Shown: one piece after another, positions 6,505 to 14,115 of the stretch
Layout of the letters: each line of letters begins with the position of its first letter
Numbering within the stretch: the stretch's first letter is position 1
From: Clostridiaceae bacterium UBA6085
GTDB lineage: Bacteria; Bacillota; Clostridia; Clostridiales; Clostridiaceae
Assembly: GCA_002428605.1 (NCBI GenBank)
Contig: DIXH01000031.1
Span: 43,289-61,400 of the forward strand
DNA length: 18,112 nucleotides
Reading direction: 5' to 3'
Notes under the pieces: generated by a model
Databases searched by the model: none
What the model saw: the letters and a program-made list of their open reading frames with translations, nothing else
Told to the model about the DNA's origin: nothing
Made by a program: the position numbers and the translations under genes

Positions 6505-9144
6505 ATGGAAGACAGGAAGACGCTGGGAACGACATACGATCCCAAGGAATTCGAGAAGAGACTTTACGACAAATGGATGGAAATGGGAGTCTTCACCCCG
6601 AAGGTGAACAAGGAGAAGAAGCCATACACCATAGTGATGCCGCCTCCGAACATAACCGGAAAGCTTCATATGGGTCATGCGCTTGACCTGACGCTTCAGG
6701 ACATGATCATAAGATACAAGAGGATGCAGGGCTTCGAGGCGCTGTGGCTGCCTGGGGAAGACCACGCGTCCATCGCAACCGAGGTAAGGGTCGAGAACGA
6801 GCTCCTGAAGCAGGGTATAGTCAAGAAGGAAATCGGCAGGGAGGCTTTCCTGGAAAAGGTCTGGGAGTGGTCCGACGAATACAGGGAGAGGATAAGGGAA
6901 CAGATCAAGAAGATGGGATCATCCTGCGACTTCACCCGTGAAGCCTTCACAATGGATGATAACCTCTCAAAGGCAGTCAGGACGGTATTCGTCAAGCTGT
7001 ACGACGAAGGCCTCATATACAGGGGAAACAGGATGACGAACTGGTGCCCGAAGTGCACAACTGCGCTTTCGAACGCCGAGATCGAATACAAGGAATCTGA
7101 AGGAAGCCTGTGGCACTTCAGATACCCACTGACTGACGGGAGCGGCTACATAACAATAGCCACTACAAGGCCAGAGACAATGCTTGGAGACACGGCGGTC
7201 GCTGTAAATCCTGATGATGACAGGTACAGGGCCCTCGTAGGGAAGACCCTCATGCTTCCTCTGATGGACAAGGAGATCCCTATAGTCGCCGATTCTTATG
7301 TTGACGTGGAGTTCGGTACAGGCTGCGTAAAGATCACTCCGGCACATGACCCCAATGACTATCTTGTCGGGGAAAGGCACAATCTCCCCAGCGTGAACGT
7401 ACTTGACGACCACGGCAGGATTAACTCCAATGGAGGTAAATATGCCGGTCTTGACAGGTACGAGGCAAGAAAGCTCATCGTCAGGGACATGGAAGAGCTT
7501 GGGCTCCTTGACTCAATAAAGCCCCATCTGCACAACCTGTCAACCCATGACAGGTGCGGAACTGCCATAGAACCACTGATCTCAAAGCAGTGGTACGTCA
7601 AGATGGAGCCCCTTGCAATACCTGCCCTTGAAGCGGTAAGGAACAAGGATACCAAATTCGTTCCTGAGAGATTCGAGAAGACGTACTTCAACTGGATGGA
7701 AAACATCGAGGACTGGTGCATTTCAAGGCAGCTCTGGTGGGGACACAGGATACCGGTCTGGTATTGTGACTCATGCGGCGACACCATCGCCTCAGTTGAT
7801 GCCCCTCCTGCCTGCCCCAAGTGCGGCTCTGAAAAGCTGAGGGAAGAGGAGGATGTCCTTGATACATGGTTCAGCTCTGCATTATGGCCTTTCTCGACTC
7901 TGGGCTGGCCTGACAGGACAGAGGACCTGGAGTATTTCTACCCCACCTCCACCCTTGTCACAGGGTATGACATCATATTCTTCTGGGTTGCAAGGATGGT
8001 GTTCTCAGGACTCTACAACATGAAGGAGACCCCGTTCGATACAGTGTTCATACACGGCATCGTTAGGGATTCCGAGGGAAGGAAGATGAGCAAGTCGCTC
8101 GGAAACGGCGTAGACCCGCTGGAGACCATAGACGAGTACGGCGCTGATGCATTGAGATTCATGCTGATAACCGGAAACGCGCCAGGAAACGACATCAGGT
8201 TCTATCCTGAGAGGGTGGAGGCTGCGAGAAATTTCGCGAACAAGATCTGGAACGCATCACGATTCGTGCTGATGAACCTCGATGACGAGCTCCTGGAAAA
8301 GTACAGGGATTCAAGAAGCTACTCCCTTGCTGACAGGTGGATACTTTCAAGGCTTAACTCGCTTATTGCCGATGTTACAGCAAACCTCGACAGGTTCGAG
8401 CTGGGGGTTGCGCTGCAGAAGGTATACGACTTCCTCTGGAACGAGCTTTGCGACTGGTACATAGAGCTGATCAAGCCCGTGTTCTACAACGGCACTGACG
8501 AAGAGAAGGGCACAAGCTTCAACGTCATAAGGAATGTCCTCATTGCAGGTCTTAAGCTCCTTCACCCTGTAATGCCGTTCATCACAGAGGAGATCCACAG
8601 CCACCTGGGGGATGAGGATACCATAGTCACAGCAGCATGGCCTCGATCTGACGAAAACCTGATCGACATTGAAACCGAGAGGAACATGAATGCGGTCATC
8701 GAAGCCATCAGGAGCATCAGGAATCTCAGGCAGGAAATGAACGTACCTTCATCGAGGAAATCAAAGCTCAGCATCCTTCCTCAGGAGGGAGTAGGCGAGG
8801 CCTTCGTAATGGCCACGGACTACCTTAAGAAGCTTGCATTCGCTGACGAGGTGGAGCTTGTAACAGCCGAGCCGGACGGAAAAAACAATGTTGCGGTAGT
8901 CACAGGCGATGCAAGGATATTCATACCACTCCTGGACCTTATTGACAGGGACAAGGAGATTGAAAGGCTGAGGAAGGAAGAGGAGAAGCTCATGAAGGAG
9001 ATTACGAGGGTAACCTCCAAGCTCACAAACGAGAAATTCATCTCCAAGGCACCTCAGTCAGTAATCGACGAGGAAAAGGAAAAGGGTGCCAGGTATGAGG
9101 CCATGATCCAGTCAGTAAGGGAAAGGCTGGAGTCATTGTCCTGA
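6505..9144 (+). CDS. valS: Valyl-tRNA synthetase
   Basis: The enzyme charges tRNA-Val with valine using ATP and edits mischarged threonine. The 879-residue product has the class I synthetase signatures: PPPNITGKLHMGHA with the HIGH-type HMGH at residues 55-58, and KMSKS at 527-531. Cysteine pairs (WCPKC, CDSCG, CPKCG) sit in the editing and catalytic regions. A C-terminal coiled coil rich in K and E (about residues 805-879) is typical of ValRS. I chose ATG 6505 because AAGGAGG (6493-6499) is 5 nt away. The frame remains open upstream to a GTG at 6418, but that lies inside the T-box leader and is not a start. Regulation is by the T-box. The gene is followed after 110 nt by folC with no terminator between, so a valS-folC operon is likely, an order also known in Bacillus. 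Confidence 0.98.
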   Translation: MEDRKTLGTTYDPKEFEKRLYDKWMEMGVFTPKVNKEKKPYTIVMPPPNITGKLHMGHALDLTLQDMIIRYKRMQGFEALWLPGEDHASIATEVRVENELLKQGIVKKEIGREAFLEKVWEWSDEYRERIREQIKKMGSSCDFTREAFTMDDNLSKAVRTVFVKLYDEGLIYRGNRMTNWCPKCTTALSNAEIEYKESEGSLWHFRYPLTDGSGYITIATTRPETMLGDTAVAVNPDDDRYRALVGKTLMLPLMDKEIPIVADSYVDVEFGTGCVKITPAHDPNDYLVGERHNLPSVNVLDDHGRINSNGGKYAGLDRYEARKLIVRDMEELGLLDSIKPHLHNLSTHDRCGTAIEPLISKQWYVKMEPLAIPALEAVRNKDTKFVPERFEKTYFNWMENIEDWCISRQLWWGHRIPVWYCDSCGDTIASVDAPPACPKCGSEKLREEEDVLDTWFSSALWPFSTLGWPDRTEDLEYFYPTSTLVTGYDIIFFWVARMVFSGLYNMKETPFDTVFIHGIVRDSEGRKMSKSLGNGVDPLETIDEYGADALRFMLITGNAPGNDIRFYPERVEAARNFANKIWNASRFVLMNLDDELLEKYRDSRSYSLADRWILSRLNSLIADVTANLDRFELGVALQKVYDFLWNELCDWYIELIKPVFYNGTDEEKGTSFNVIRNVLIAGLKLLHPVMPFITEEIHSHLGDEDTIVTAAWPRSDENLIDIETERNMNAVIEAIRSIRNLRQEMNVPSSRKSKLSILPQEGVGEAFVMATDYLKKLAFADEVELVTAEPDGKNNVAVVTGDARIFIPLLDLIDRDKEIERLRKEEEKLMKEITRVTSKLTNEKFISKAPQSVIDEEKEKGARYEAMIQSVRERLESLS

Positions 9145-9158
9145 CAATCCCCTGGATA

Positions 9159-9242
9159 CACCACACGACCTGAAATGTGGTGAACCAATTTGATAAGATA
9201 AAAGGGCAGGGCAACGGACCGAAGGTCCCTAGTCCTGCCCTT
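9159..9242 (+). promoter_or_regulatory. Structured leader of folC: two hairpins before the ribosome-binding site
   Basis: Hairpin 1 pairs CACCACA (9159-9165) with TGTGGTG (9176-9182) around a 10-nt loop. Hairpin 2 has a 9-bp outer stem, AAGGGCAGG (9202-9210) with CCTGCCCTT (9234-9242). It also has an internal loop and an inner stem GGACC-GAA-GGTCC (9216-9228). It ends 3 nt before the GGAGG of folC and has no T-tract, so it is not a normal terminator. The loop of hairpin 1 contains GACC and CCTG, which could pair with parts of hairpin 2. A translational control element is inferred; I recognise no described class. Confidence 0.5.
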
Positions 9243-9254
9243 GTCGGAGGTATG

Positions 9255-10547
9255 ATGGATTACATTGAAGCACTAGAATATATCCACGGGATCCCCAGAG
9301 CACCTGAACGCACAGGCCTTGAAAGGATGAGGTCGCTCATGTCCCACCTTGGAAATCCGCAGGAAGGGCTGAAATTCATACATGTTGCGGGAACAAACGG
9401 CAAAGGTTCAACATCCAGGATCATCTCCCTTATCCTTGAGAAATCAGGCTACAGGACCGGCCTGTACACATCGCCTTTCATCGAGGTATTCGAGGAGAGG
9501 GTACAGGTCGACAGCAGAAACATAGACCATGAAGCACTTGCAAGGCTGACTGAAAGGGTGAGGAGTGAAGTGCCCAGCGTTATGGCGGAAGGGCATTTTC
9601 ATCCAACCGAGTTCGAGGTGGTCACAGCCATCATGTTCCTTTACTTCAAGGAAATGGACATAGACTTTGGAGTCATTGAGGTCGGGCTTGGCGGGAAAAA
9701 CGATGCGACAAATGTTCTTGAACCTGAACTCTCCGTTATAACCTCGATCAGCTTCGACCATGTCGAATATCTTGGGGACACGATCGAGAGCATAGCAGGC
9801 CATAAGGCAGGGATAATCAAGAAGGCTCCATCGATATCCGCACCACAGGACCCTAAGGCAGCTGAAGTTCTGAAAACAATGGCACATGGTACGGGGTCTG
9901 ACCTCAACTTCATCTCAGTTGAAGATATAAAATATGTCGGGATGGATGACTGGAAACAGCTTATAGAGCTAACGGCACAGCCCTGGGGAACTATAAGGTC
10001 CCATCTGGGACTTCTTGGAAAGCATCAGCTGGAGAACACCCTGCTTGCCGTTACAGCTGTCTCAAGGCTCGCAGGCCTTGGCTATGAGGTATCCTCTGAT
10101 TCAGTCATTTCCGCACTTGATGATGTGGTCTGGCCCGCCAGGATGGAACGGTTCGGAAGAAGTCCCAGCATCATCCTCGATGGCGCCCATAATCCTGACG
10201 GGATGCGAAGCCTGATTGAAAGCATGGATTCATACTTCAGGAATGTTCCCCGTGTTGTGATACTCGGGATACTGAAGGACAAAGAAGCCAGGCTCATGGC
10301 AGAAACTGCCTCACAAGGCGCAAGGGCTGTCATATGCACATCTCCACCTACTCCGAGGGCGCTCACACCTGAAGAGCTCATGGACTATGTCCCCCGCCAT
10401 GTTGATCGCTTTGCAGAGCCCTCTTATGAGAAGGCCCTCTATAGCGCGGTGTCGATTGCAGGGCCAGAGGGTCTTATCCTTGTCACAGGCTCCCTGTATA
10501 TGATGGGGGACTTCAGGAAGATCCTGAGAAACCGAAGTTTGAAGTAA
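9255..10547 (+). CDS. folC: Folylpolyglutamate / dihydrofolate synthase
   Basis: FolC adds glutamates to folates (and in many bacteria makes dihydrofolate from dihydropteroate), an ATP-dependent Mur-ligase-family reaction in the cytoplasm. The 430-residue product begins MDYIEALEYIH, close to the family start, and has the P-loop GTNGKGS at residues 46-52. GLGGKNDATNV is the family's glycine-rich substrate-loop region, and LDGAHNPDGM lies in the C-terminal domain. ATG 9255 has GGAGG (9246-9250) 4 nt upstream; ATG 9252 is only 1 nt from it. The frame extends upstream to a GTG at 9177, but that would translate through the leader hairpins and does not match the family. Likely cotranscribed with valS. 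No terminator is seen before nfo. Confidence 0.95.
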   Translation: MDYIEALEYIHGIPRAPERTGLERMRSLMSHLGNPQEGLKFIHVAGTNGKGSTSRIISLILEKSGYRTGLYTSPFIEVFEERVQVDSRNIDHEALARLTERVRSEVPSVMAEGHFHPTEFEVVTAIMFLYFKEMDIDFGVIEVGLGGKNDATNVLEPELSVITSISFDHVEYLGDTIESIAGHKAGIIKKAPSISAPQDPKAAEVLKTMAHGTGSDLNFISVEDIKYVGMDDWKQLIELTAQPWGTIRSHLGLLGKHQLENTLLAVTAVSRLAGLGYEVSSDSVISALDDVVWPARMERFGRSPSIILDGAHNPDGMRSLIESMDSYFRNVPRVVILGILKDKEARLMAETASQGARAVICTSPPTPRALTPEELMDYVPRHVDRFAEPSYEKALYSAVSIAGPEGLILVTGSLYMMGDFRKILRNRSLK

Positions 10548-10565
10548 ATATTAAATTTTATACAA

Positions 10566-10594
10566 TTCAATTATCTCCCGATTTGTTGTATACT
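10566..10594 (+). promoter_or_regulatory. Possible promoter for nfo
   Basis: TATACT (10589-10594) is a good -10. The -35, TTCAAT (10566-10571), is weak (3 of 6) but has a 17-bp spacer. The AT-rich 79-nt gap after folC supports an independent start, but read-through from valS-folC is equally possible because no terminator is visible. Confidence 0.35.
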
Positions 10595-10626
10595 AGCAGT
10601 ATAAGCAAAACAGGGAGATGATTTTT

Positions 10627-11463
10627 TTGTTCAATATAGGCTGCCACCTTTCCTCATCCAAGGGATTCCTTGCGATGGGGGAAACGGCTCATGAAATAGG
10701 TGCCAACACTTTCCAGTTCTTCACAAGGAATCCAAGGGGAAGCAAGGCCAAGGATATTGATACTGAGGATGCGAAGGCACTTATGTCTTACATTGAGGCT
10801 AATGGCTTCGGCAAAATACTCGCACATGCGCCATATACATTAAATCCGGCAGGAGCAGACCCAAAGGTCAGGGATTTCGCTGAGATGGTCATGAAGGATG
10901 ACCTGATTAGAATGGAGCACGTCCCCGGCAGCTACTACAACTTCCACCCCGGAAGCCATGTCGGTCAGGGTCTTGAGGAGGGTGTAACTCTTATTTCCGG
11001 ACTTCTCAACAGGCTGCTTTCAGAGGACCAGACAACGATCGTGCTCCTGGAGACCATGGCAGGCAAGGGCACCGAAGTCGGAAGGACATTCGAGGAGCTG
11101 CAGATGATAATCGATAGAATCGAGCTCAAAGACAAGGTCGGAGTATGTCTGGATACGTGCCATGTGTACGATGCAGGATATGATATTGTGAATGACCTTC
11201 CGGGGGTACTTGGGGAATTCGACAGGATCATCGGGCTTGAGAAGCTTAAGGCTGTCCACATCAATGACAGCAAGAATCCTTTCTCAAGCCATAAGGACAG
11301 GCATGAGAAGATAGGGGAGGGCTCCATAGGGCTTCCTGCATTCTCAAGGATAATCAACCATCCAAGCCTCAGGGACCTTCCTTTTTATCTGGAGACTCCA
11401 AACGAGCTTGACGGATATGCGAAGGAAATCGAGATGCTTAAGGCTGCAAGGACTAAAGACTAA
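10627..11463 (+). CDS. nfo: Endonuclease IV (AP endonuclease)
   Basis: This enzyme cleaves DNA 5' to abasic sites and repairs blocked 3' ends in base excision repair. The 278-residue product matches the usual length and preserves all nine expected trinuclear-zinc ligands in family order. They are H67, H107, E142, D176, H179, H211, D224, H226 and E256. They sit in motifs such as NFHPGSHVG, VCLDTCHVYDAGYD and VHINDSKN. I chose TTG 10627, giving MFNIGCHLSSSKG, which aligns with the family N-terminus. The AGGGAGA at 10612-10618 is 8 nt upstream. An ATG at 10618 overlaps that ribosome-binding site and would add three hydrophobic residues. The gene ends in a strong bidirectional terminator. Confidence 0.96.
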   Translation: MFNIGCHLSSSKGFLAMGETAHEIGANTFQFFTRNPRGSKAKDIDTEDAKALMSYIEANGFGKILAHAPYTLNPAGADPKVRDFAEMVMKDDLIRMEHVPGSYYNFHPGSHVGQGLEEGVTLISGLLNRLLSEDQTTIVLLETMAGKGTEVGRTFEELQMIIDRIELKDKVGVCLDTCHVYDAGYDIVNDLPGVLGEFDRIIGLEKLKAVHINDSKNPFSSHKDRHEKIGEGSIGLPAFSRIINHPSLRDLPFYLETPNELDGYAKEIEMLKAARTKD

Positions 11464-11466
11464 GTA

Positions 11467-11508
11467 AAATGGACAAAGCAATGCCTTCAGAGGCCGCTTT
11501 GTCCATTT
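11467..11508. terminator. Bidirectional terminator between nfo and the DUF4364-like gene
   Basis: A perfect 13-bp stem, AAATGGACAAAGC (11467-11479) with GCTTTGTCCATTT (11496-11508), encloses a loop with an inner GCCT/AGGC pairing. T-rich sequence follows on the + strand and a short T-run on the - strand. It serves both convergent genes. Confidence 0.88.
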
Positions 11509-12027
11509 CTATTTTATAAGGAGCCTGTAAAGTATCCCATAAATCGCCGAGGAATCCTTTCTCCAGCTGTGCATTGCACTTTCCGCACTGTCCTTGTCCG
11601 GAAGCGAGAGAGTAAGCCCTACAATCTCCCTCTCGTCCTCAAAGGCAGAAAGCCTGACTAGATATGTTCCGCGTTCACCTTCCTCGATGGAAGTGGATAC
11701 GGTAGCTTCCCTTATGAGCTTGTCCATGCTTCTCTCGATGCACTCATCGACTGCCTTCATCTTCCTGGGATTCATCCTGTCTGAGAAAAGCACAAGCATG
11801 TCCTCGCCGGTACCCGTGAGGTGAAGGGTATCTGAACCTCTGATTGTGACCGTCCTTATGCAATCGGCTTTCTCAAGCTCGTCAATGTATGTCTGCAGGT
11901 CGAAATAATTCATGAAGATGCTGCTCAGAAGAAGGTCCGAAAGCTGATCCTTCGTGAGCTCGACTTTAAGTCCCTTTATAGCATACATTATAAGCAGTTT
12001 ATTTTCAGCAAGGCTATTGTTTTCCAC
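11509..12027 (-). CDS. DUF4364 family protein
   Basis: The 172-residue product begins (V/M)ENNSLAENKLLIMYAI and contains an LSSIFMNYFDLQTYIDELEKA segment. It resembles DUF4364 proteins of Clostridia, which have no established function. The N-terminal 75 residues look like a winged-helix fold (LTKDQLSDLLL then YIDELEKADCI and a strand TLHLTGTGEDML), so a regulator or adaptor is possible; this is inference. No membrane segment or signal peptide is seen. I chose the GTG at 12027 (reading leftward). GGAGG (12034-12038 on the complement) is 6 nt away, and an ATG at 12069 would lie upstream of the -10 box of its own promoter. It is divergent from the SSB-like gene and convergent with nfo. Confidence 0.8.
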   Translation of the reverse strand: MENNSLAENKLLIMYAIKGLKVELTKDQLSDLLLSSIFMNYFDLQTYIDELEKADCIRTVTIRGSDTLHLTGTGEDMLVLFSDRMNPRKMKAVDECIERSMDKLIREATVSTSIEEGERGTYLVRLSAFEDEREIVGLTLSLPDKDSAESAMHSWRKDSSAIYGILYRLLIK

Positions 12028-12052
12028 TCTGCACCTCCAATTCCCACAATTC

Positions 12053-12081
12053 ATGATACATAATTTCACAGGTCAATTCAA
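12053..12081 (-). promoter_or_regulatory. Promoter for the DUF4364-like gene
   Basis: On the complement, TTGAAT (12081-12076) and TATCAT (12058-12053) are separated by 17 bp. The start would fall about 20 nt before the GTG at 12027, giving a short leader with GGAGG. Confidence 0.6.
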
Positions 12082-12165
12082 TCATGGATGAAAGGTTTTT
12101 AAGCTCAGCCTGCTTTAAGAAAGTGAAAATATTTTCATCTTTTCATTCCTATCGTTTTAATTTTC

Positions 12166-12193
12166 TTGAAATCGAATACACATTTGATATAAT
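12166..12193 (+). promoter_or_regulatory. Strong extended -10 promoter for the SSB-like gene
   Basis: TTGAAA (12166-12171), a 16-bp spacer and TATAAT (12188-12193) preceded by TGA, which makes an extended -10. The predicted transcript starts near 12200, leaving a 5' leader of about 90 nt. Confidence 0.8.
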
Positions 12194-12202
12194 TAGTATT
12201 GA

Positions 12203-12226
12203 GTCTTTGTTTTGGGGAACAGAGAC
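12203..12226 (+). other. 5'-terminal hairpin in the SSB-like transcript
   Basis: GTCTTTGTT (12203-12211) pairs with AACAGAGAC (12218-12226), 9 bp with one G-U, around loop TTGGGG. It sits within a few nt of the predicted transcription start. A weaker GGTAT/ATACC hairpin follows at 12251-12270. They may protect the 5' end or affect translation; this is inferred. Confidence 0.4.
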
Positions 12227-12290
12227 CAGTGGGCATGCTCGTATTTTCGAGGTATGGCCTTTCCAATACCAAAGAAAGAGGGGTAACAGA

Positions 12291-12950
12291 GTGGAGAACT
12301 ACACAGAGAACAACAGGATTACTCTAGAGGGGCTGGTGCTCAAGAAACCGCAGGTGAGCCATGAACTATACGGCGAGGTATTTCACGTGTTCGAGCTCGA
12401 GGTGGACAGGCTGAGCGAATCGAAAGACATACTCTGCGTCACTATTTCAGAAAGGCTTCTTACTGACATGACACTCAGTGTGGGAGATTTCATCAGGGTC
12501 AACGGTCAGCTGAGAAGCTACAACAAGGTAGTGGAGAACAGGAACAAGCTTGTTCTGACTGTTTTTGCAAGGTCAATAGAGCTGCCGGAGGAGCGTGCCA
12601 AGGATCCGAACGAGATACTCCTCGACGGATTCATCTGCAAAGCTCCGGTATACAGGAAGACACCCTTTGGCAGGGAGATAACGGACATTCTCGTTGCCGT
12701 GAACAGGGCATACAACAAATCCGACTACATACCGATAATTGCCTGGGGAAGGAATGCCAGATATTCCAAGAACCTTGAGATAGGGGAGAGGATCAAGGTT
12801 TCAGGCAGGCTGCAGTCAAGGGAGTACGTCAAGAATGTGAGCGAGACCGAGAAGGTCACGAGGGTTGCGTACGAAGTGTCAATCTCAAGACTTGAGCTGG
12901 TCAAATCAGACGAATCAAGGAGTGAAGAGGAAGAGTCTTCACTGGCATAG
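12291..12950 (+). CDS. Tandem OB-fold SSB-like single-stranded DNA-binding protein
   Basis: The 219-residue product contains two SSB-type OB-fold segments. OB1 spans about residues 9-97 (NRITLEGLVLKKPQVSHE, then VGDFIRVNGQLRSY). OB2 spans about 107-205 (ILLDGFICKAPVYRKTPFG, then YIPIIAWGRNARY and GERIKVSGRLQSREY). Classical bacterial SSBs have one OB-fold per chain. Two per chain recalls Deinococcus SSB and clostridial SSB-like proteins. The C-terminus is acidic (SDESRSEEEE) but ends SSLA and lacks the DDDIPF-like tip that recruits partners in canonical SSB. It is therefore probably an accessory SSB-like protein rather than the replicative one. GTG 12291 is preceded by the modest site AGAGGGG (12278-12284). 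The frame is open upstream to an ATG at 12084, but that lies before the promoter at 12166-12193. Confidence 0.82.
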   Translation: MENYTENNRITLEGLVLKKPQVSHELYGEVFHVFELEVDRLSESKDILCVTISERLLTDMTLSVGDFIRVNGQLRSYNKVVENRNKLVLTVFARSIELPEERAKDPNEILLDGFICKAPVYRKTPFGREITDILVAVNRAYNKSDYIPIIAWGRNARYSKNLEIGERIKVSGRLQSREYVKNVSETEKVTRVAYEVSISRLELVKSDESRSEEEESSLA

Positions 12951-12958
12951 GTGAATTG

Positions 12959-12992
12959 CAAGGCGCGGGGCATAAGCTCTTCGCCTTGTTTT
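12959..12992 (+). terminator. Terminator after the SSB-like gene
   Basis: CAAGGCG (12959-12965) pairs with CGCCTTG (12982-12988). After a single mismatch an inner stem GGGGC/GCTCT closes on loop ATAA. A short TTTT follows. The rest of the gap to 13098 is AT-rich and shows no gene. Confidence 0.7.
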
Positions 12993-13098
12993 ATGCTCAT
13001 TAGTATTTAAGATGTTGAGTGGCAGGCTGCTGATACATGCGCCTTTAGCATTTTATTTGCCTTATAAGTATTTATTTTTCAACAAAGCCTCGGGATAG

Positions 13099-13126
13099 TT
13101 GATAATAACCAAAAAAGTGCTATATT
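13099..13126 (+). promoter_or_regulatory. Promoter for the 53-residue membrane protein
   Basis: TTGATA (13099-13104), a 16-bp spacer and TATATT (13121-13126) with an extended TGC just before the -10. A GAGG ribosome-binding site (13147-13150) then precedes the ATG at 13159. Confidence 0.65.
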
Positions 13127-13158
13127 TAGTAATATGATATTCTAAAGAGGTGGACAAC

Positions 13159-13320
13159 ATGAAAAAGAACCTTCTCATATCCTATCAGGCACTTATAATA
13201 ATCGCCATGCTGGCGCTGGCGGTGATGTTCACCATTAAGGGGAGCTTCGCAGCGGTCGTATATATCGCGATGGCGATCTTCGGAGCATTTGCGATCAAAA
13301 ACGAGTTATCCGGCAAATAG
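13159..13320 (+). CDS. Small two-pass membrane protein, 53 residues, function unknown
   Basis: I do not recognise a family. The product starts MKKNLLISYQ and has two hydrophobic stretches. The first is at about residues 5-26 (rich in I, L, A, M) and the second at about 29-46 (AAVVYIAMAIFGAFAI). Its tail is short and charged (KNELSGK). A KG pair between them would make a tight turn, so a helical hairpin in the cytoplasmic membrane is likely. Translation is supported by AAAGAGGTGG 6-8 nt before ATG. Transcription is supported by an own promoter upstream and a strong terminator immediately after, so the gene is monocistronic. Codon choice resembles its neighbours. It could alternatively be a small toxin-like peptide, but no antitoxin RNA is evident. 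Confidence 0.75.
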   Translation: MKKNLLISYQALIIIAMLALAVMFTIKGSFAAVVYIAMAIFGAFAIKNELSGK

Positions 13321-13332
13321 GTATAGTGATCG

Positions 13333-13367
13333 AAAAAAACAGCAGTTACAGGAACTGCTGTTTTTTT
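13333..13367. terminator. Bidirectional terminator between the small membrane protein gene and dapB
   Basis: A perfect 15-bp stem: A7-CAGCAGTT (13333-13347) pairs with AACTGCTG-T7 (13353-13367), loop ACAGG. The A-run and T-run give U-tracts on both strands, serving the small gene (+) and dapB (-). Confidence 0.93.
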
Positions 13368-13368
13368 A

Positions 13369-14115
13369 TCATCCGAATAGCATCGAATCCATATTGTATA
13401 GTCCAGGGCCTCTTCCTGTCATGTACTTTGTCGCTTCAAGAGCCCCTGCTGCGAATACATCCCTTGATATGGCCTTATGGGTCAGCTCGATCACTTCGCC
13501 GGTACCCGCGAATATGACCTCGTGATCTCCGACTATGGAGCCTCCGCGTATGGAATGCATCCCAATGTCAGTCTTTTCCCTTTTCTTCATGCCTTCCCGG
13601 CAGAATACAAGGTTAGTCTCTGCATCCAGCGTCCCCTGGATCGCATCAGACAGCATGAGTGCAGTCCCGCTGGGAGCATCTATCTTTTCATTGTGGTGCT
13701 TTTCCACTATCTCTATATCGTAGTTCTCATAGAGTATCTTTGTGTAATCCTTGAGGATCCTCGTGAGTATGTTGATTCCGAGGCTCATGTTGCCTGACCT
13801 GAAGATCGGACTTGTCTTCGAGGCCTCGTTTATCCTCTCGACCTGCTCACTTGAATAGCCTGTGGTGCACAGCACTGCAGCCTTGTCTTTCGACTTTATG
13901 AAGTCAAGTATGGGATAGAGCGAATCAGCCCTGGAAAAGTCCAGAAGCACATCGAAATCCTCTTTGACATCCCAGAGGGAAGGGTATACCGGATACTCCC
14001 TCACTGAATTCTTAGCATCCACACCTGCAACTATCTGTACAGACTTGGAGGCTGCCATTCCTGAAATGACGCCACCCATCTTTCCTGAAGCTCCGTTCAA
14101 AAGCACCTTAACCAT
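13369..14115 (-). CDS. dapB: 4-hydroxy-tetrahydrodipicolinate reductase
   Basis: DapB reduces 4-hydroxy-tetrahydrodipicolinate to tetrahydrodipicolinate with NAD(P)H, in the diaminopimelate/lysine branch. The 248-residue product has the Rossmann loop GASGKMG at residues 8-14. The family signature EKHHNEKIDAPSGTA contains H140, H141, K144 and the substrate-binding D146-T151 loop. The start is ATG at 14115 (reading leftward), 5 nt after GGAGG. It overlaps the last 8 nt of dapA (ATGGTTAA), giving translational coupling. A TTG at 14127 in the same frame lies upstream of that ribosome-binding site and is unlikely. The operon ends at the terminator next to this gene. Confidence 0.97.
   Translation of the reverse strand: MVKVLLNGASGKMGGVISGMAASKSVQIVAGVDAKNSVREYPVYPSLWDVKEDFDVLLDFSRADSLYPILDFIKSKDKAAVLCTTGYSSEQVERINEASKTSPIFRSGNMSLGINILTRILKDYTKILYENYDIEIVEKHHNEKIDAPSGTALMLSDAIQGTLDAETNLVFCREGMKKREKTDIGMHSIRGGSIVGDHEVIFAGTGEVIELTHKAISRDVFAAGALEATKYMTGRGPGLYNMDSMLFG

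Noticed and set aside
9159..9250. Tetrahydrofolate riboswitch before folC
   Set aside because: The size is near, but the conserved core near the 3' side is not found; only a short GGTGAA resemblance is present, which is too little.
9177..9254. Extended N-terminus of folC from GTG 9177
   Set aside because: It would translate the leader hairpins, lacks a ribosome-binding site, and the residues do not resemble FolC. GGAGG points to ATG 9255.
12028..12069. Upstream ATG for the DUF4364-like gene
   Set aside because: It falls upstream of the likely -10 box of the gene, and the extra 14 residues include several cysteines unlike the family. GTG 12027 has a well-spaced GGAGG.
12084..12290. Extended N-terminus of the SSB-like protein from ATG 12084
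   Set aside because: It spans the predicted promoter at 12166-12193, is AT-rich and has aromatic-rich low-similarity sequence. The OB-fold begins soon after GTG 12291.
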